Below, piece by piece: positions 1 to 7,378 of a stretch of 64,000 nucleotides of DNA (the first letter of the stretch is position 1; the number at the start of each line of letters is the position of its first letter). This DNA comes from Hoyosella rhizosphaerae. Lineage in GTDB: Bacteria > Actinomycetota > Actinomycetes > Mycobacteriales > Mycobacteriaceae. The stretch is from the NCBI RefSeq assembly GCF_014643175.1, contig NZ_BMJH01000002.1, positions 186,001 through 250,000 on the forward strand, in the 5' to 3' direction. The position numbers were made by a program, and so were the translations under genes. The notes under the pieces were generated by a model. It made no database searches, had not been told where the DNA came from, and saw nothing but the letters and a program-made list of their open reading frames with translations.

Positions 1-90
1 CATGTCGAACCAGGCTGCGATTGTGATCGCAGCGAACCCTGTAATGCGCTATTAAAACTTAGAAGATGCTGAGAAATCTTCGAAAGCCAA

Positions 91-134
91 AATGGGCGCG
101 CTGGAAGTGTGTATAACATTCCAGCGCGCCCATT
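91..134. terminator. Bidirectional hairpin terminator
   Basis: A 16-bp perfect inverted repeat (91-106 with 119-134) has a 12-nt loop and is followed on the plus strand by a T-rich stretch. It lies between the left window edge and the 3' end of the minus-strand gene ending at 285. In the recalled M. tuberculosis order whiB2 sits beyond this point and converges on it, so a terminator serving both directions fits. Confidence 0.7.
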
Positions 135-207
135 CTTGTATTTAACGCGTAATAACTCTGCAAGATCCCCACAGTTTAATATTTGATGTTAAAAGGCAAT
201 CAAGGTG

Positions 208-225
208 TTGCAAATTCATTTGCAA
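208..225. repeat. Small inverted repeat downstream of the 285-833 gene
   Basis: TTGCAAA (208-214) and TTTGCAA (219-225) form a perfect 7-bp stem with a 4-nt loop. It lies 60 nt beyond the stop codon of the minus-strand gene. It could be a secondary terminator or a protein-binding dyad; the sequence does not decide. Confidence 0.35.
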
Positions 226-284
226 ACATTTGCCGCCGCACGCCAAAAGTGAGTTGTTGGGAATGCTGGTTGTTGGGAACGGTG

Positions 285-833
285 TCAATCAATGTTCCCG
301 TCGCCCACCGGTGATACTTCCTCGGGGTCAACTCCGAGATAGGTTGCAACTTGCTGGACAAGAATGTTGTGCACAAGGGCGAGCAGTTCGGGCCGCGAGT
401 CGGCGCGCAACTCCAGAGCGCGGCGGAACAGAACGATTCGTGCCCGGGTTGGTTTTCCCCTCTTGTCAAGGCCAGCGGGGACTAGCCGGGAGAGGGGTAC
501 GGGACCATCGGCGACGATCTCAGGGGGCCATGAGACCGTATCGGGATTGATCGCCCGAACCATGGGGACCTCATCAACTGCGATGTCGAGTTCTCTAAGC
601 CTCTTGGCCCAGCGCGCATCAATAGGGCTAAACGCGGCCAGCACGACTGCGTCGAACTTCTGGGCAGGTGACTTTCGCCCTGGCGAACTTGGAGTGAGGA
701 GCATTCCGCGCAACCCTCTACCGCGTCGTTCGGCGCTCCTCGTGGAAAAACGCCCCTTCGTGCCTGCCCGCATTTGTCCACCGGGCGACACTTGAGTTCC
801 TGTCCGTCGCACGTTCGACTGATCGTCCAGCAT
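285..833 (-). CDS. Zincin_1-like metallopeptidase family protein (Rv3259-like)
   Basis: A 182-residue protein whose C-terminal half carries the pattern of the actinobacterial branch of the Zincin_1 metallopeptidase family: ARIVLFRRALELRA, then LVHNILVQQVATYLGVD near residues 150-170. Canonical members have HExxHxxG at that place; here it reads H-N-I-L-V-Q-Q, so the catalytic Glu and second His are missing and activity is doubtful. The N-terminal 50 residues are basic and low complexity, so the true start may lie further in. The gene is divergent from the DUF3499 gene, the arrangement recalled for Rv3259/Rv3258c. Function is not known from sequence. Confidence 0.75.
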   Translation of the reverse strand: MLDDQSNVRRTGTQVSPGGQMRAGTKGRFSTRSAERRGRGLRGMLLTPSSPGRKSPAQKFDAVVLAAFSPIDARWAKRLRELDIAVDEVPMVRAINPDTVSWPPEIVADGPVPLSRLVPAGLDKRGKPTRARIVLFRRALELRADSRPELLALVHNILVQQVATYLGVDPEEVSPVGDGNID

Positions 834-935
834 GTCAGCACCTTACCGCTCGGTAATAAGTTCTGAAACTCGCACAAGGTCGGCGCGTCGCTCAAGAAAG
901 AATGACGTCGCACGCTACTCTCCAGGACTGTGACT

Positions 936-1433
936 ATGTTTCGTCTGTGCTGCAAGCCGGGATGTAAGCGTCCGGCCGTCGCGACGTTGACATATGTCTA
1001 CGCTGCGTCACAAGCGGTGGTGGGGGAACTCGCTGCCGTTGACAGTCCCCATTCGTGGGACCTGTGTGAGCAACATGCGATGCGAATTACCGCTCCAATG
1101 GGCTGGGAATTGATCAAGGATTGGGTTCCGGAATCTCAGCGTGTGCCCGAAAACAGTTCCGCCCCGCCACCGTTTGGTGCTGACGTGACGCCCCAACCTG
1201 AATACTCATCGAGTGCCCAAGAAACCGCTAGGCCACACGAAACGTACTTCGCCGTGACTGTTGAGAGCAGTGAGCACTCCGTCGGATCGGTGGATGAGTC
1301 CGGCCACCACATGCCTACCTCGGCCATGGGCCACCCGGGCGACGAGTCAAGCGACTTCCTCGAATCAGTCCCATCACGGCGGTCGCACCTCCGCGTCATT
1401 TCGCACCGAAATGCGGACACCCCGCCCGCGTAG
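936..1433 (+). CDS. DUF3499 family protein (Rv3258c-like)
   Basis: A soluble protein of about 165 residues. The conserved part is the N-terminal 65 residues: a Cys cluster (CCKPGCKRPA) and a later DLCEQHA segment that together look like a small zinc-binding fold. The rest is a low-complexity acidic/Ser-rich tail. A GTG at 930 is in frame, but AGGA at 924-927 is 8 nt from the ATG at 936, so 936 is preferred. It lies directly upstream of manB and probably shares its transcript. The family has no established function. Confidence 0.8.
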   Translation: MFRLCCKPGCKRPAVATLTYVYAASQAVVGELAAVDSPHSWDLCEQHAMRITAPMGWELIKDWVPESQRVPENSSAPPPFGADVTPQPEYSSSAQETARPHETYFAVTVESSEHSVGSVDESGHHMPTSAMGHPGDESSDFLESVPSRRSHLRVISHRNADTPPA

Positions 1434-1520
1434 CTAGGGCGCTTATCCCACGCAACTACCCGCAGTTGACTAGGCTCATGTTTCATAGCCAAAGAAGTCA
1501 TGAATGACGGGAGTGCACGA

Positions 1521-2888
1521 ATGAGTCGTCCAGCTGAGGTCGTCAACGCGGTCATTAAGGCCTATGACGTTCGCGGTGTCGTCGGCGAGCAAATCGACTC
1601 AGCATTTGTTCACGATGTCGGTGGTTCCTTCGCGCGACTCATGCGTGAAGAAGGGGCAACGCAAATCGTTGTCGGCCACGACATGAGAGCATCGTCGCCC
1701 GAGTTGGTAGCTGCGTTCTCAGATGGTGCAACAAAACAAGGACTCGATGTCGTTTCCATCGGACTTGCGTCAACAGATCAGCTCTACTTCGCATCGGGCA
1801 CACTTGATTGCCCAGGGGCAATGTTCACCGCGAGTCACAACCCGGCGAAATACAACGGGATAAAACTCTGCAGAGCTGGCGCGAAACCAGTTGGGCAGGA
1901 TTCGGGCTTGGCGACCATCGCGCGCGAGGTCATCGAGGGAGTTCCCACGTTCGACGGCAGCGTCGGCTCATGCACCTCGAACGACATGTTGTCGGCATAC
2001 GCAGACTATCTGCGCACGCTCGTCGACCTGTCCGAAATGCGCACACTCATCGTGGCCGTAGATGCAGGTAACGGCATGGGCGGCCACACCGTTCCTGCTG
2101 TGCTTGGTTCGTTGCCGCTCACTATTAAGCCGCTCTACTTTGAACTCGACGGCACATTTCCTAACCACGAAGCCAACCCTCTCGATCCCGCGAACATCGT
2201 GGATCTCCAGAAGTACGTTCGGGAGACCGGAGCCGATATCGGATTGGCGTTCGATGGTGACGCAGATCGGTGTTTCGTTGTGGACGAGAAGGGTGACCCT
2301 GTGTCGCCATCCGCAGTAACGGCGTTAGTGGCGGAACGCGAGTTGGGGAAAAACCCTGGATCAAGCATCATCTACAACCTCATTACTTCGCGTGCAGTAC
2401 CTGAGTTGGTTAAGGAGCAGGGGGGCACCGCCATCCGGACGAGGGTCGGGCACTCGTTCATCAAACAGACGATGGCCGAAACGGGTGCAGTTTTCGGCGG
2501 TGAGCACTCCGCTCACTATTACTTCCGCGACTTTTGGGGAGCAGACTCCGGCATGCTTGCGGCTCTGCATGTCCTCAGCGCGCTTGGCGAGCAGGACAAA
2601 CCGCTCTCAGAGCTGATGGCGCACTATGAGCGATACGAAGCGTCAGGTGAGATTAATTCCACCGTTGATGATGCGCACCTACGCATGGACGAGGTTCTTG
2701 CAGCCTTCAAGGATAGGGCGAGCGCTGTTGACGATCTTGATGGATTGACGATCGAACTAGACGGCGACGCGTGGTTCAACCTGCGCGCTTCTAATACTGA
2801 GCCGCTTTTACGGCTCAATGTTGAGGCCCGAACGCGGGACGAAGTTGCGGCGCTTACCGATGAAGTCCTAGACATTGTCAGACGGTGA
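1521..2888 (+). CDS. manB: Phosphomannomutase/phosphoglucomutase ManB
   Basis: A cytosolic alpha-D-phosphohexomutase interconverting mannose-6-P and mannose-1-P, the step before GDP-mannose for mannosylated glycolipids. All four family signatures are present: catalytic phosphoserine loop TASHNP (Ser about 105), metal-binding DGDADR (about 245-250), sugar-specificity loop GGEHS (about 326-330) and C-terminal phosphate loop RASNTEPLLRLN (about 422). Length of 455 residues is normal. An upstream ATG at 1500 is in frame, but GGGAG at 1508-1512 and the MSRPA N-terminus favour 1521. The stop is followed after 52 nt by the TobH-like gene and then manA, an intact mannose-activation operon. Confidence 0.95.
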   Translation: MSRPAEVVNAVIKAYDVRGVVGEQIDSAFVHDVGGSFARLMREEGATQIVVGHDMRASSPELVAAFSDGATKQGLDVVSIGLASTDQLYFASGTLDCPGAMFTASHNPAKYNGIKLCRAGAKPVGQDSGLATIAREVIEGVPTFDGSVGSCTSNDMLSAYADYLRTLVDLSEMRTLIVAVDAGNGMGGHTVPAVLGSLPLTIKPLYFELDGTFPNHEANPLDPANIVDLQKYVRETGADIGLAFDGDADRCFVVDEKGDPVSPSAVTALVAERELGKNPGSSIIYNLITSRAVPELVKEQGGTAIRTRVGHSFIKQTMAETGAVFGGEHSAHYYFRDFWGADSGMLAALHVLSALGEQDKPLSELMAHYERYEASGEINSTVDDAHLRMDEVLAAFKDRASAVDDLDGLTIELDGDAWFNLRASNTEPLLRLNVEARTRDEVAALTDEVLDIVRR

Positions 2889-2940
2889 CACCGCGCAAAT
2901 ATGGCGCGATAATAGAGTGAAATTGAAGGGGGTGGCGACA

Positions 2941-4062
2941 GTGAATACACTCGCACCGAGCATCGATTTCGACGATGCTGCTGCCCTGATTTCGGCCGAC
3001 CAGTCCGGATACCTTCGTCACGCCGCAACATCGGGAGCGCAGGTCCGATCTGTTGCCGAAAGTGTTGCGGAAGGCGCACTGCGTCCTCTGTCAGCGCTTC
3101 GCCCGCGTTCACTTATTGTTCTTGCGCGCAGGGGAGTCGCAATCGCTGCGATGCGCCTCGTCGTCGACAATGTTGCCCATCGAGTGGGGTTTCCCGTTGT
3201 CGTCACCCACCAATTGCCGCCCTGGAGCGGAGCTCTCGACGTCGTGCTCGTTGTCGGTGACGATCCAGGGGACCCTGTGCTCGTTGAGTCGGTGGACAAA
3301 GCCGTGCGGTGGGGTTGCGAAGTTGTCATCGCCACACCTTTGGAAGGCCCTATGCGTGCGGTGGCTGCTTCCCGGACTTTGTCGATGCCACCGCGTGTAG
3401 CTGTCCCCGAAAGTTTCGCGACTGCAGGTTACGCGGCAGTCCTCATCGCAGTCATGCAGCAGATTGACGAGCACGCGCTGGGTTTTGACCTGCGAGCACT
3501 CGCTGAAATGCTTGATCACGAGGCGCTAAGGAGCCATCCTCAACGCGAGCTTTTCGAGAACCCCGCCAAAGCGCTGGCTGGTCGCATGTTCGGGCATCGC
3601 GTGATCTTCAGCAACGGTTCTGCGGAGTCGCGTGCAGTGGCGTCGCATGGTTCGGCGACAATGCTGCGGGTGGGGCACATCATTACTGCTGACGCCGACC
3701 TTCGTGATGTCGTGGGCGCATACTCGGGGCTTTCAGTTGCGTCCTTAGCCGCAGATGTCGATCCCATTTTTCATGACCCCGAAATTGATGGTGGCACTGT
3801 TGACGCACCTCTTCGGGTCGTTGTCCTGACCGACTCGCATCACCGTCCGGATGTTGAACGGCAGAGCGCACTGATGGGATCAGTTGCGGAAGTAACGTCA
3901 GTCGAGCCTCTGTCGCCACCAGTGTTTCCATCCTCCGAATCGGGCGCCCCTCAAGAGGGTGGGCCGCCAGCTAGCGAGCTTTCGCATTTGGGTGAGTTCA
4001 TTGTGCTGTGCGCGAGGTTGGATTTGGCTGCGGTTTATACACAGTTAGTGAGGTCGCATTGA
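2941..4062 (+). CDS. TobH-like / SIS-fold protein between manB and manA (Rv3256c-like)
   Basis: A soluble protein of about 373 residues with alternating hydrophobic beta strands and Gly-rich turns (for example ALDVVLVVGDDPGDPVLVES) resembling the sugar-isomerase (SIS)/phosphoglucose isomerase C-terminal fold. The syntenic position between manB and manA matches Rv3256c, often annotated TobH-like. The role in mannose metabolism is inferred from position only. An ORF start at 2875 would overlap manB, but GAAGGGGG at 2925-2932 precedes the GTG at 2941 and the product then begins like its relatives. The stop codon overlaps the manA ATG (TGATG at 4060-4064), indicating translational coupling. Confidence 0.8.
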   Translation: MNTLAPSIDFDDAAALISADQSGYLRHAATSGAQVRSVAESVAEGALRPLSALRPRSLIVLARRGVAIAAMRLVVDNVAHRVGFPVVVTHQLPPWSGALDVVLVVGDDPGDPVLVESVDKAVRWGCEVVIATPLEGPMRAVAASRTLSMPPRVAVPESFATAGYAAVLIAVMQQIDEHALGFDLRALAEMLDHEALRSHPQRELFENPAKALAGRMFGHRVIFSNGSAESRAVASHGSATMLRVGHIITADADLRDVVGAYSGLSVASLAADVDPIFHDPEIDGGTVDAPLRVVVLTDSHHRPDVERQSALMGSVAEVTSVEPLSPPVFPSSESGAPQEGGPPASELSHLGEFIVLCARLDLAAVYTQLVRSH

Positions 4063-5312
4063 TGCATGCCCTTGAGTGTGCGGTGCGCAACTACGCGTGG
4101 GGCTCGCGAACAGCGCTCGCACAGCTTCGAGGCGTTCCGTCTCCGACCGATCATCCTGAAGCTGAACTGTGGATGGGGGCCCACCCGGCGGATCCAGCGA
4201 GGTTGGTGGGTGGTGACTCGGTGGGTGTCGATAAGGCCTCAACTTTGCTTTCGCTGATTGATTCCGACCCGGTGAGCGAACTCGGCGTCGACGTATGCGA
4301 GCGGTTTGATAAGCAACTGCCGTTCCTGATGAAAATCCTCGCCGCGGAGGAGCCTCTTTCGTTGCAGGCTCATCCGAGCCGGGAACAGGCGCAAGACGGT
4401 TACGCGCGAGAGAATTCAGCAGGAGTGAAACTTGCGGCGCACAATCGCAACTATAAGGACAAGAACCACAAGCCTGAACTGATTGTTGCGCTGACTCCGT
4501 TCGCTGCGATGGCAGGGTTTCGTGATCCGCACGAAACGGTGCGGCTACTTCGGGCGCTTGATTGCCCGAAGCTGGAACACTATTGTGGCATTCTTGCAGG
4601 TCAACCGGACTCTGATGGTTTACGGACACTCTTCACGACGTGGATAACGCTCCCTCAGGCGCAATTGAGCGAGTTGCTCGATGATGTGACAACGAACTGC
4701 ATTAGGTACTTGTCCGAGAAGGGCGGCGCTGAGTTCGCGGGCACGGTGAAAAACCTTTTGCAGCTGGTCGAACGCTACCCAGGCGATGCGGGCGTTCTCG
4801 CTGCTATGTTGCTCAATCACGTCACTCTTGAGCCAGGGGAGGGAATCTTCCTTGAAGCGGGGGTCCTCCACGCCTACTTGTATGGCGTGGGCGTGGAACT
4901 GATGGCAAACTCCGACAATGTGTTGCGTGGCGGTTTAACGCCGAAGTACGTCGATGTGCCTGAGTTGATGCGTGTGGTGGACTTCCATCCTCTGGACGTA
5001 ACGCCTGTCGAACTGCGCAATGCTGACCCTGGTGGTACCGCCGAGCGGGTGTATTCCACGCCGACCAGTGAGTTTCGACTGTCGCGCATTGACCTTGACG
5101 CGACGGGTCTGCACCACAGTGTGTCGCACAGTATTGCAAGCACTGGTCCACAGATTGTTGTATGCACTCGGGGGAGTGTCACAGCGACGTGCGGCAGCAG
5201 TGTCTATGAGATTCCGCAAGGTGGCGCTGTGTGGGTATCTGCGGTAGATCCTGAGGTCGTTCTTCATGCTCGGACGGCTCACGATCAGGTCTTTCGCGCC
5301 CTAGTTCCATAA
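4062..5312 (+). CDS. manA: Mannose-6-phosphate isomerase ManA (type I)
   Basis: Interconverts fructose-6-P and mannose-6-P, feeding ManB. A zinc-dependent type I phosphomannose isomerase of 416 residues with the cupin zinc ligands in expected order: SLQAHPS (Gln and His), the NHKPEL segment (Glu) and LEAGVLHAY (His), followed by the conserved VELMANSDNVLRGGLTPK region. The start at 4062 (MHALECAVRNYAWGS) overlaps the previous stop by 1 nt and matches family N-termini; an upstream in-frame extension to 4008 lies inside the TobH-like gene and is rejected. The last codons and the TAA stop are embedded in a 16-bp tandem repeat. Confidence 0.95.
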   Translation: MHALECAVRNYAWGSRTALAQLRGVPSPTDHPEAELWMGAHPADPARLVGGDSVGVDKASTLLSLIDSDPVSELGVDVCERFDKQLPFLMKILAAEEPLSLQAHPSREQAQDGYARENSAGVKLAAHNRNYKDKNHKPELIVALTPFAAMAGFRDPHETVRLLRALDCPKLEHYCGILAGQPDSDGLRTLFTTWITLPQAQLSELLDDVTTNCIRYLSEKGGAEFAGTVKNLLQLVERYPGDAGVLAAMLLNHVTLEPGEGIFLEAGVLHAYLYGVGVELMANSDNVLRGGLTPKYVDVPELMRVVDFHPLDVTPVELRNADPGGTAERVYSTPTSEFRLSRIDLDATGLHHSVSHSIASTGPQIVVCTRGSVTATCGSSVYEIPQGGAVWVSAVDPEVVLHARTAHDQVFRALVP

Positions 5313-5352
5313 AACCCGAGTTCCATAAAACCCGAGTCCCGTAAAGCTCGAG
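5305..5352 (+). repeat. 16-bp tandem repeat spanning the manA stop codon
   Basis: Two identical 16-bp units (5305-5320 and 5321-5336, TTCCATAAAACCCGAG) and a third degenerate unit (5337-5352). The first copy contains the manA TAA stop (5310-5312), so the duplication started inside the coding sequence and repeats the 3' end. Confidence 0.9.
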
Positions 5353-5404
5353 GTCTTAGAAACTCCTGTGCCAAAACTGTTTGCGAGCGCGGTTTGGGGC
5401 CGTT

Positions 5405-5522
5405 GTGCTAGCTGGCGTTAACTCTTTTTGGCTGAGTGCTAGCTCCAGTTAAAGACTGAATCGATACAGTTAGACAAAACCTGGAGCCCTGTCTAGCTAG
5501 CAAACGGTTTGGCGGTTATAGT
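5405..5522 (+). promoter_or_regulatory. Candidate control region of the alkB operon
   Basis: The 271-nt gap before alkB holds several ordered repeats. A 17-nt imperfect direct repeat (GTGCTAGCTGGCGTTAA at 5405-5421; GTGCTAGCTCCAGTTAA at 5436-5452) has a 31-nt period, about three helical turns. GCTCCAG (5442-5448) is the inverse of CTGGAGC (5481-5487). TAGACA (5471-5476) and TGTCTA (5490-5495) form a dyad with 13 nt between arms. TATAGT at 5517-5522 could be a -10 box, without a good -35. A TGTCTA element also occurs in front of the TetR gene at 8698, so one regulator may bind both places; this is inference. Confidence 0.5.
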
Positions 5523-5583
5523 CAAGTGGACAAGCTGCTAAGACATCGGGGTCTAGTGCATTGACAAAGTTAGGTTTGATGTA

Positions 5584-6843
5584 ATGACTGCATCGACGCA
5601 AGATGCGTTTGGTGGGGACACAGTTCCCGCCGACATCGCAGCAGAAGATCTACAAAAGTGGCGTGATCGCAAGCGCTACCTATGGATCTTCTCGCTAGTT
5701 CCAGCTGCGGCTGTCTTTATCGCGGTGGCCCTAGTATCACTCACTGGAATCGGCCTCTTCTACTGGGCGGGCATCGTCATCGTCTTTGGCCTCATTCCTT
5801 TGCTTGACATTGTCTTCGGCGCAGACGGGCAAAACCCACCCGATGAAGTGATGGACGAACTCGATCAAGACAAGTTCTACAGGTGGGTTACATACGCCTA
5901 CATTCCACTCCAGTACATCGGATTTGGACTTGCCATCTACCTGTGGGCCACCGGAAACCTCTCCGTATTTGAAAGCATCGGCCTCGCCACCACAGTCGGC
6001 ATCACATCAGGTATCGGCATCAACGTGGCGCACGAAATGGGCCACAAGAAGGAAGAGCACGAACGCTGGCTCTCCCGCATCGTCCTTGCACAGTCGTTTT
6101 ACGGTCACTTCTTCATCGAGCACAACCGTGGCCACCACGTACGCGTGGCGACACCAGAAGATCCTGCGAGCTCACGTCTTGGCGAATCGTTCTACCGCTT
6201 CTGGCCACGCTCCGTTAAGGGCGCAATCACTTCTGCGTGGGAAATCGAGAAGAACCGGTTCGAGCGCCTTAGTAAGTCCCACTGGACTCTCAAGAACGAC
6301 GTAATCAACGCATGGTTGATGTCGGTGGTTCTCTTTGGTGGAATCCTTGTCGTGCTCCAGGCGCTCAGTTTCGCGGGAGTTCTCACGAACTACAGCGTCC
6401 TCAACGTGCTGCCGTACCTGATCATCCAGGCAGTCTTCGGATTCTCGTTGCTTGAAGTTGTGAATTACCTCGAACACTACGGTCTTCGCCGCAAGAAGCT
6501 CCCAACTGGCCGGTACGAGCGCTGCGCACCGCACCACAGCTGGAACAGCGATCACCTTGTCACCAACCTCGCGCTATACCAACTGCAGCGCCACAGCGAC
6601 CACCACGCCAACCCGACGCGTCGATACCAAATTCTGCGCAGCATGAAGGGTTCGCCGCAGCTACCTGCCGGTTATGCATCCATGATCGTCTTGGCTGTCA
6701 TCCCACCGGTGTGGCGAGCTGTAATGGATAAGCGAGTTCTGGACCACTACGACGGCGATGTCACGCAGGCTAATATTGAACCTAAGAAACGTGACAAAAT
6801 TCTCGCCAAGTATGGTGTACCAGCAGCAGCTGACACCGTCTAG
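5584..6843 (+). CDS. alkB: Alkane 1-monooxygenase AlkB
   Basis: An integral membrane non-haem di-iron hydroxylase that oxidises medium-chain n-alkanes to 1-alkanols using electrons from rubredoxin. It is 419 residues with hydrophobic membrane spans near 33-80, 105-150 and 240-295. The eight-histidine signature is visible: HEMGH (150-154), HNRGHH (180-185) and HSDHH (337-341), plus NYLEHYG near 298. The rubredoxins, reductase and TetR regulator follow, the arrangement known from Rhodococcus, Gordonia and Dietzia alkane operons. No rubredoxin is fused to AlkB. The RBS is weak (AGG at 5572-5574). Confidence 0.97.
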   Translation: MTASTQDAFGGDTVPADIAAEDLQKWRDRKRYLWIFSLVPAAAVFIAVALVSLTGIGLFYWAGIVIVFGLIPLLDIVFGADGQNPPDEVMDELDQDKFYRWVTYAYIPLQYIGFGLAIYLWATGNLSVFESIGLATTVGITSGIGINVAHEMGHKKEEHERWLSRIVLAQSFYGHFFIEHNRGHHVRVATPEDPASSRLGESFYRFWPRSVKGAITSAWEIEKNRFERLSKSHWTLKNDVINAWLMSVVLFGGILVVLQALSFAGVLTNYSVLNVLPYLIIQAVFGFSLLEVVNYLEHYGLRRKKLPTGRYERCAPHHSWNSDHLVTNLALYQLQRHSDHHANPTRRYQILRSMKGSPQLPAGYASMIVLAVIPPVWRAVMDKRVLDHYDGDVTQANIEPKKRDKILAKYGVPAAADTV

Positions 6844-6854
6844 GAGGTCGGATA

Positions 6855-7022
6855 ATGATGAGCGCATTCAAGTGCACAGTGTGCGATTACGTGTATGACG
6901 AAGAAAAGGGGGACCCCCGTGAAGGTTTCCCACCAGGGACATTGTGGGTGGATGTCCCAGACTTCTGGCCCTGTCCGGACTGCGGTGTTCGTGAAAAGGT
7001 TGATTTCGAACCCGCGTCTTAA
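6855..7022 (+). CDS. rubA: Rubredoxin RubA (AlkG1 type)
   Basis: A 55-residue rubredoxin. Two iron-binding CxxC pairs are visible: CTVCDYVYDE near the N-terminus and CPDCGVREK near the C-terminus. The Asp after the first CxxC, where classical rubredoxins have Gly, marks the AlkG1-type protein found first in actinobacterial alkB operons; that type is reported not to replace the electron carrier in the Pseudomonas system. A near-perfect AGGAGG (6842-6847) overlaps the alkB stop, 7 nt before the ATG at 6855 (a second ATG is at 6858). Confidence 0.93.
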   Translation: MMSAFKCTVCDYVYDEEKGDPREGFPPGTLWVDVPDFWPCPDCGVREKVDFEPAS

Positions 7023-7031
7023 GTAAGCACC

Positions 7032-7073
7032 ACTCCCAGCCCGCAGCAGGTCACTGCTCCGCAGGCTGGGAGT
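7032..7073 (+). terminator. Hairpin between rubA and rubB
   Basis: ACTCCCAGCC (7032-7041) pairs with GGCTGGGAGT (7064-7073), with smaller complementarity inside the loop, followed by TTG. It lies inside the operon, so it may act as an attenuator lowering expression of rubB, alkT and alkU relative to alkB and rubA, or as an mRNA-stabilising 3' end. Confidence 0.6.
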
Positions 7074-7104
7074 TTGCTGCAATATGCAACACACGACATC
7101 CCGC

Positions 7105-7163
7105 GCGTGATGACATGAAGCGCGTGATGACAACAGCGTGATGACAACCGCGTGATGACAACG
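7105..7163 (+). repeat. 14-bp tandem repeat upstream of rubB
   Basis: Three 14-bp units (7122-7135, 7136-7149, 7150-7163) share the core GCGTGATGACAAC. A related 17-bp unit precedes them (7105-7121). The array fills most of the gap between the 7032-7073 hairpin and the rubB start. It is not coding in any supported frame. Confidence 0.85.
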
Positions 7164-7192
7164 CCGTCAACGGAATGTGAGATAGAAACAAC

Positions 7193-7378
7193 ATGAGTGT
7201 CGAGTACAAGCTCTATCGCTGCCTGCAGTGCGGATTTGAATACGACGAAGCTGAAGGGTGGCCCGAGGACGGTATCGCTCCCGGCACGCGTTGGGACGAC
7301 ATCCCTGAGGACTGGAGCTGCCCTGACTGTGGCGCAGCCAAGTCTGACTTTGAAATGGTCGAGGTCTCCCGCGCGTGA
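7193..7378 (+). CDS. rubB: Rubredoxin RubB (AlkG2 type)
   Basis: A 61-residue rubredoxin of the AlkG2 type, the one able to carry electrons from rubredoxin reductase to AlkB. Iron ligands are in [11 protein letters not shown] and [12 protein letters not shown]; the Gly after the first CxxC and the GWPEDGI segment fit this subtype. The stop codon overlaps the start of the reductase gene by 4 nt (GTGA at 7375-7378), so the two electron-transfer proteins are translationally coupled. Confidence 0.95.
   Translation: MSVEYKLYRCLQCGFEYDEAEGWPEDGIAPGTRWDDIPEDWSCPDCGAAKSDFEMVEVSRA

Noticed and set aside
1-54. Possible 3' end of an upstream gene (frame ending VMRY at 54).
   Set aside because: Only 17 codons are visible and they do not match the expected WhiB2 C-terminus; no product can be supported.
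5561-5584. TTGACA at 5561-5566 considered as the alkB -35 box.
   Set aside because: A 17-nt spacer would put the -10 box on the alkB start codon, so it cannot drive alkB in that register.
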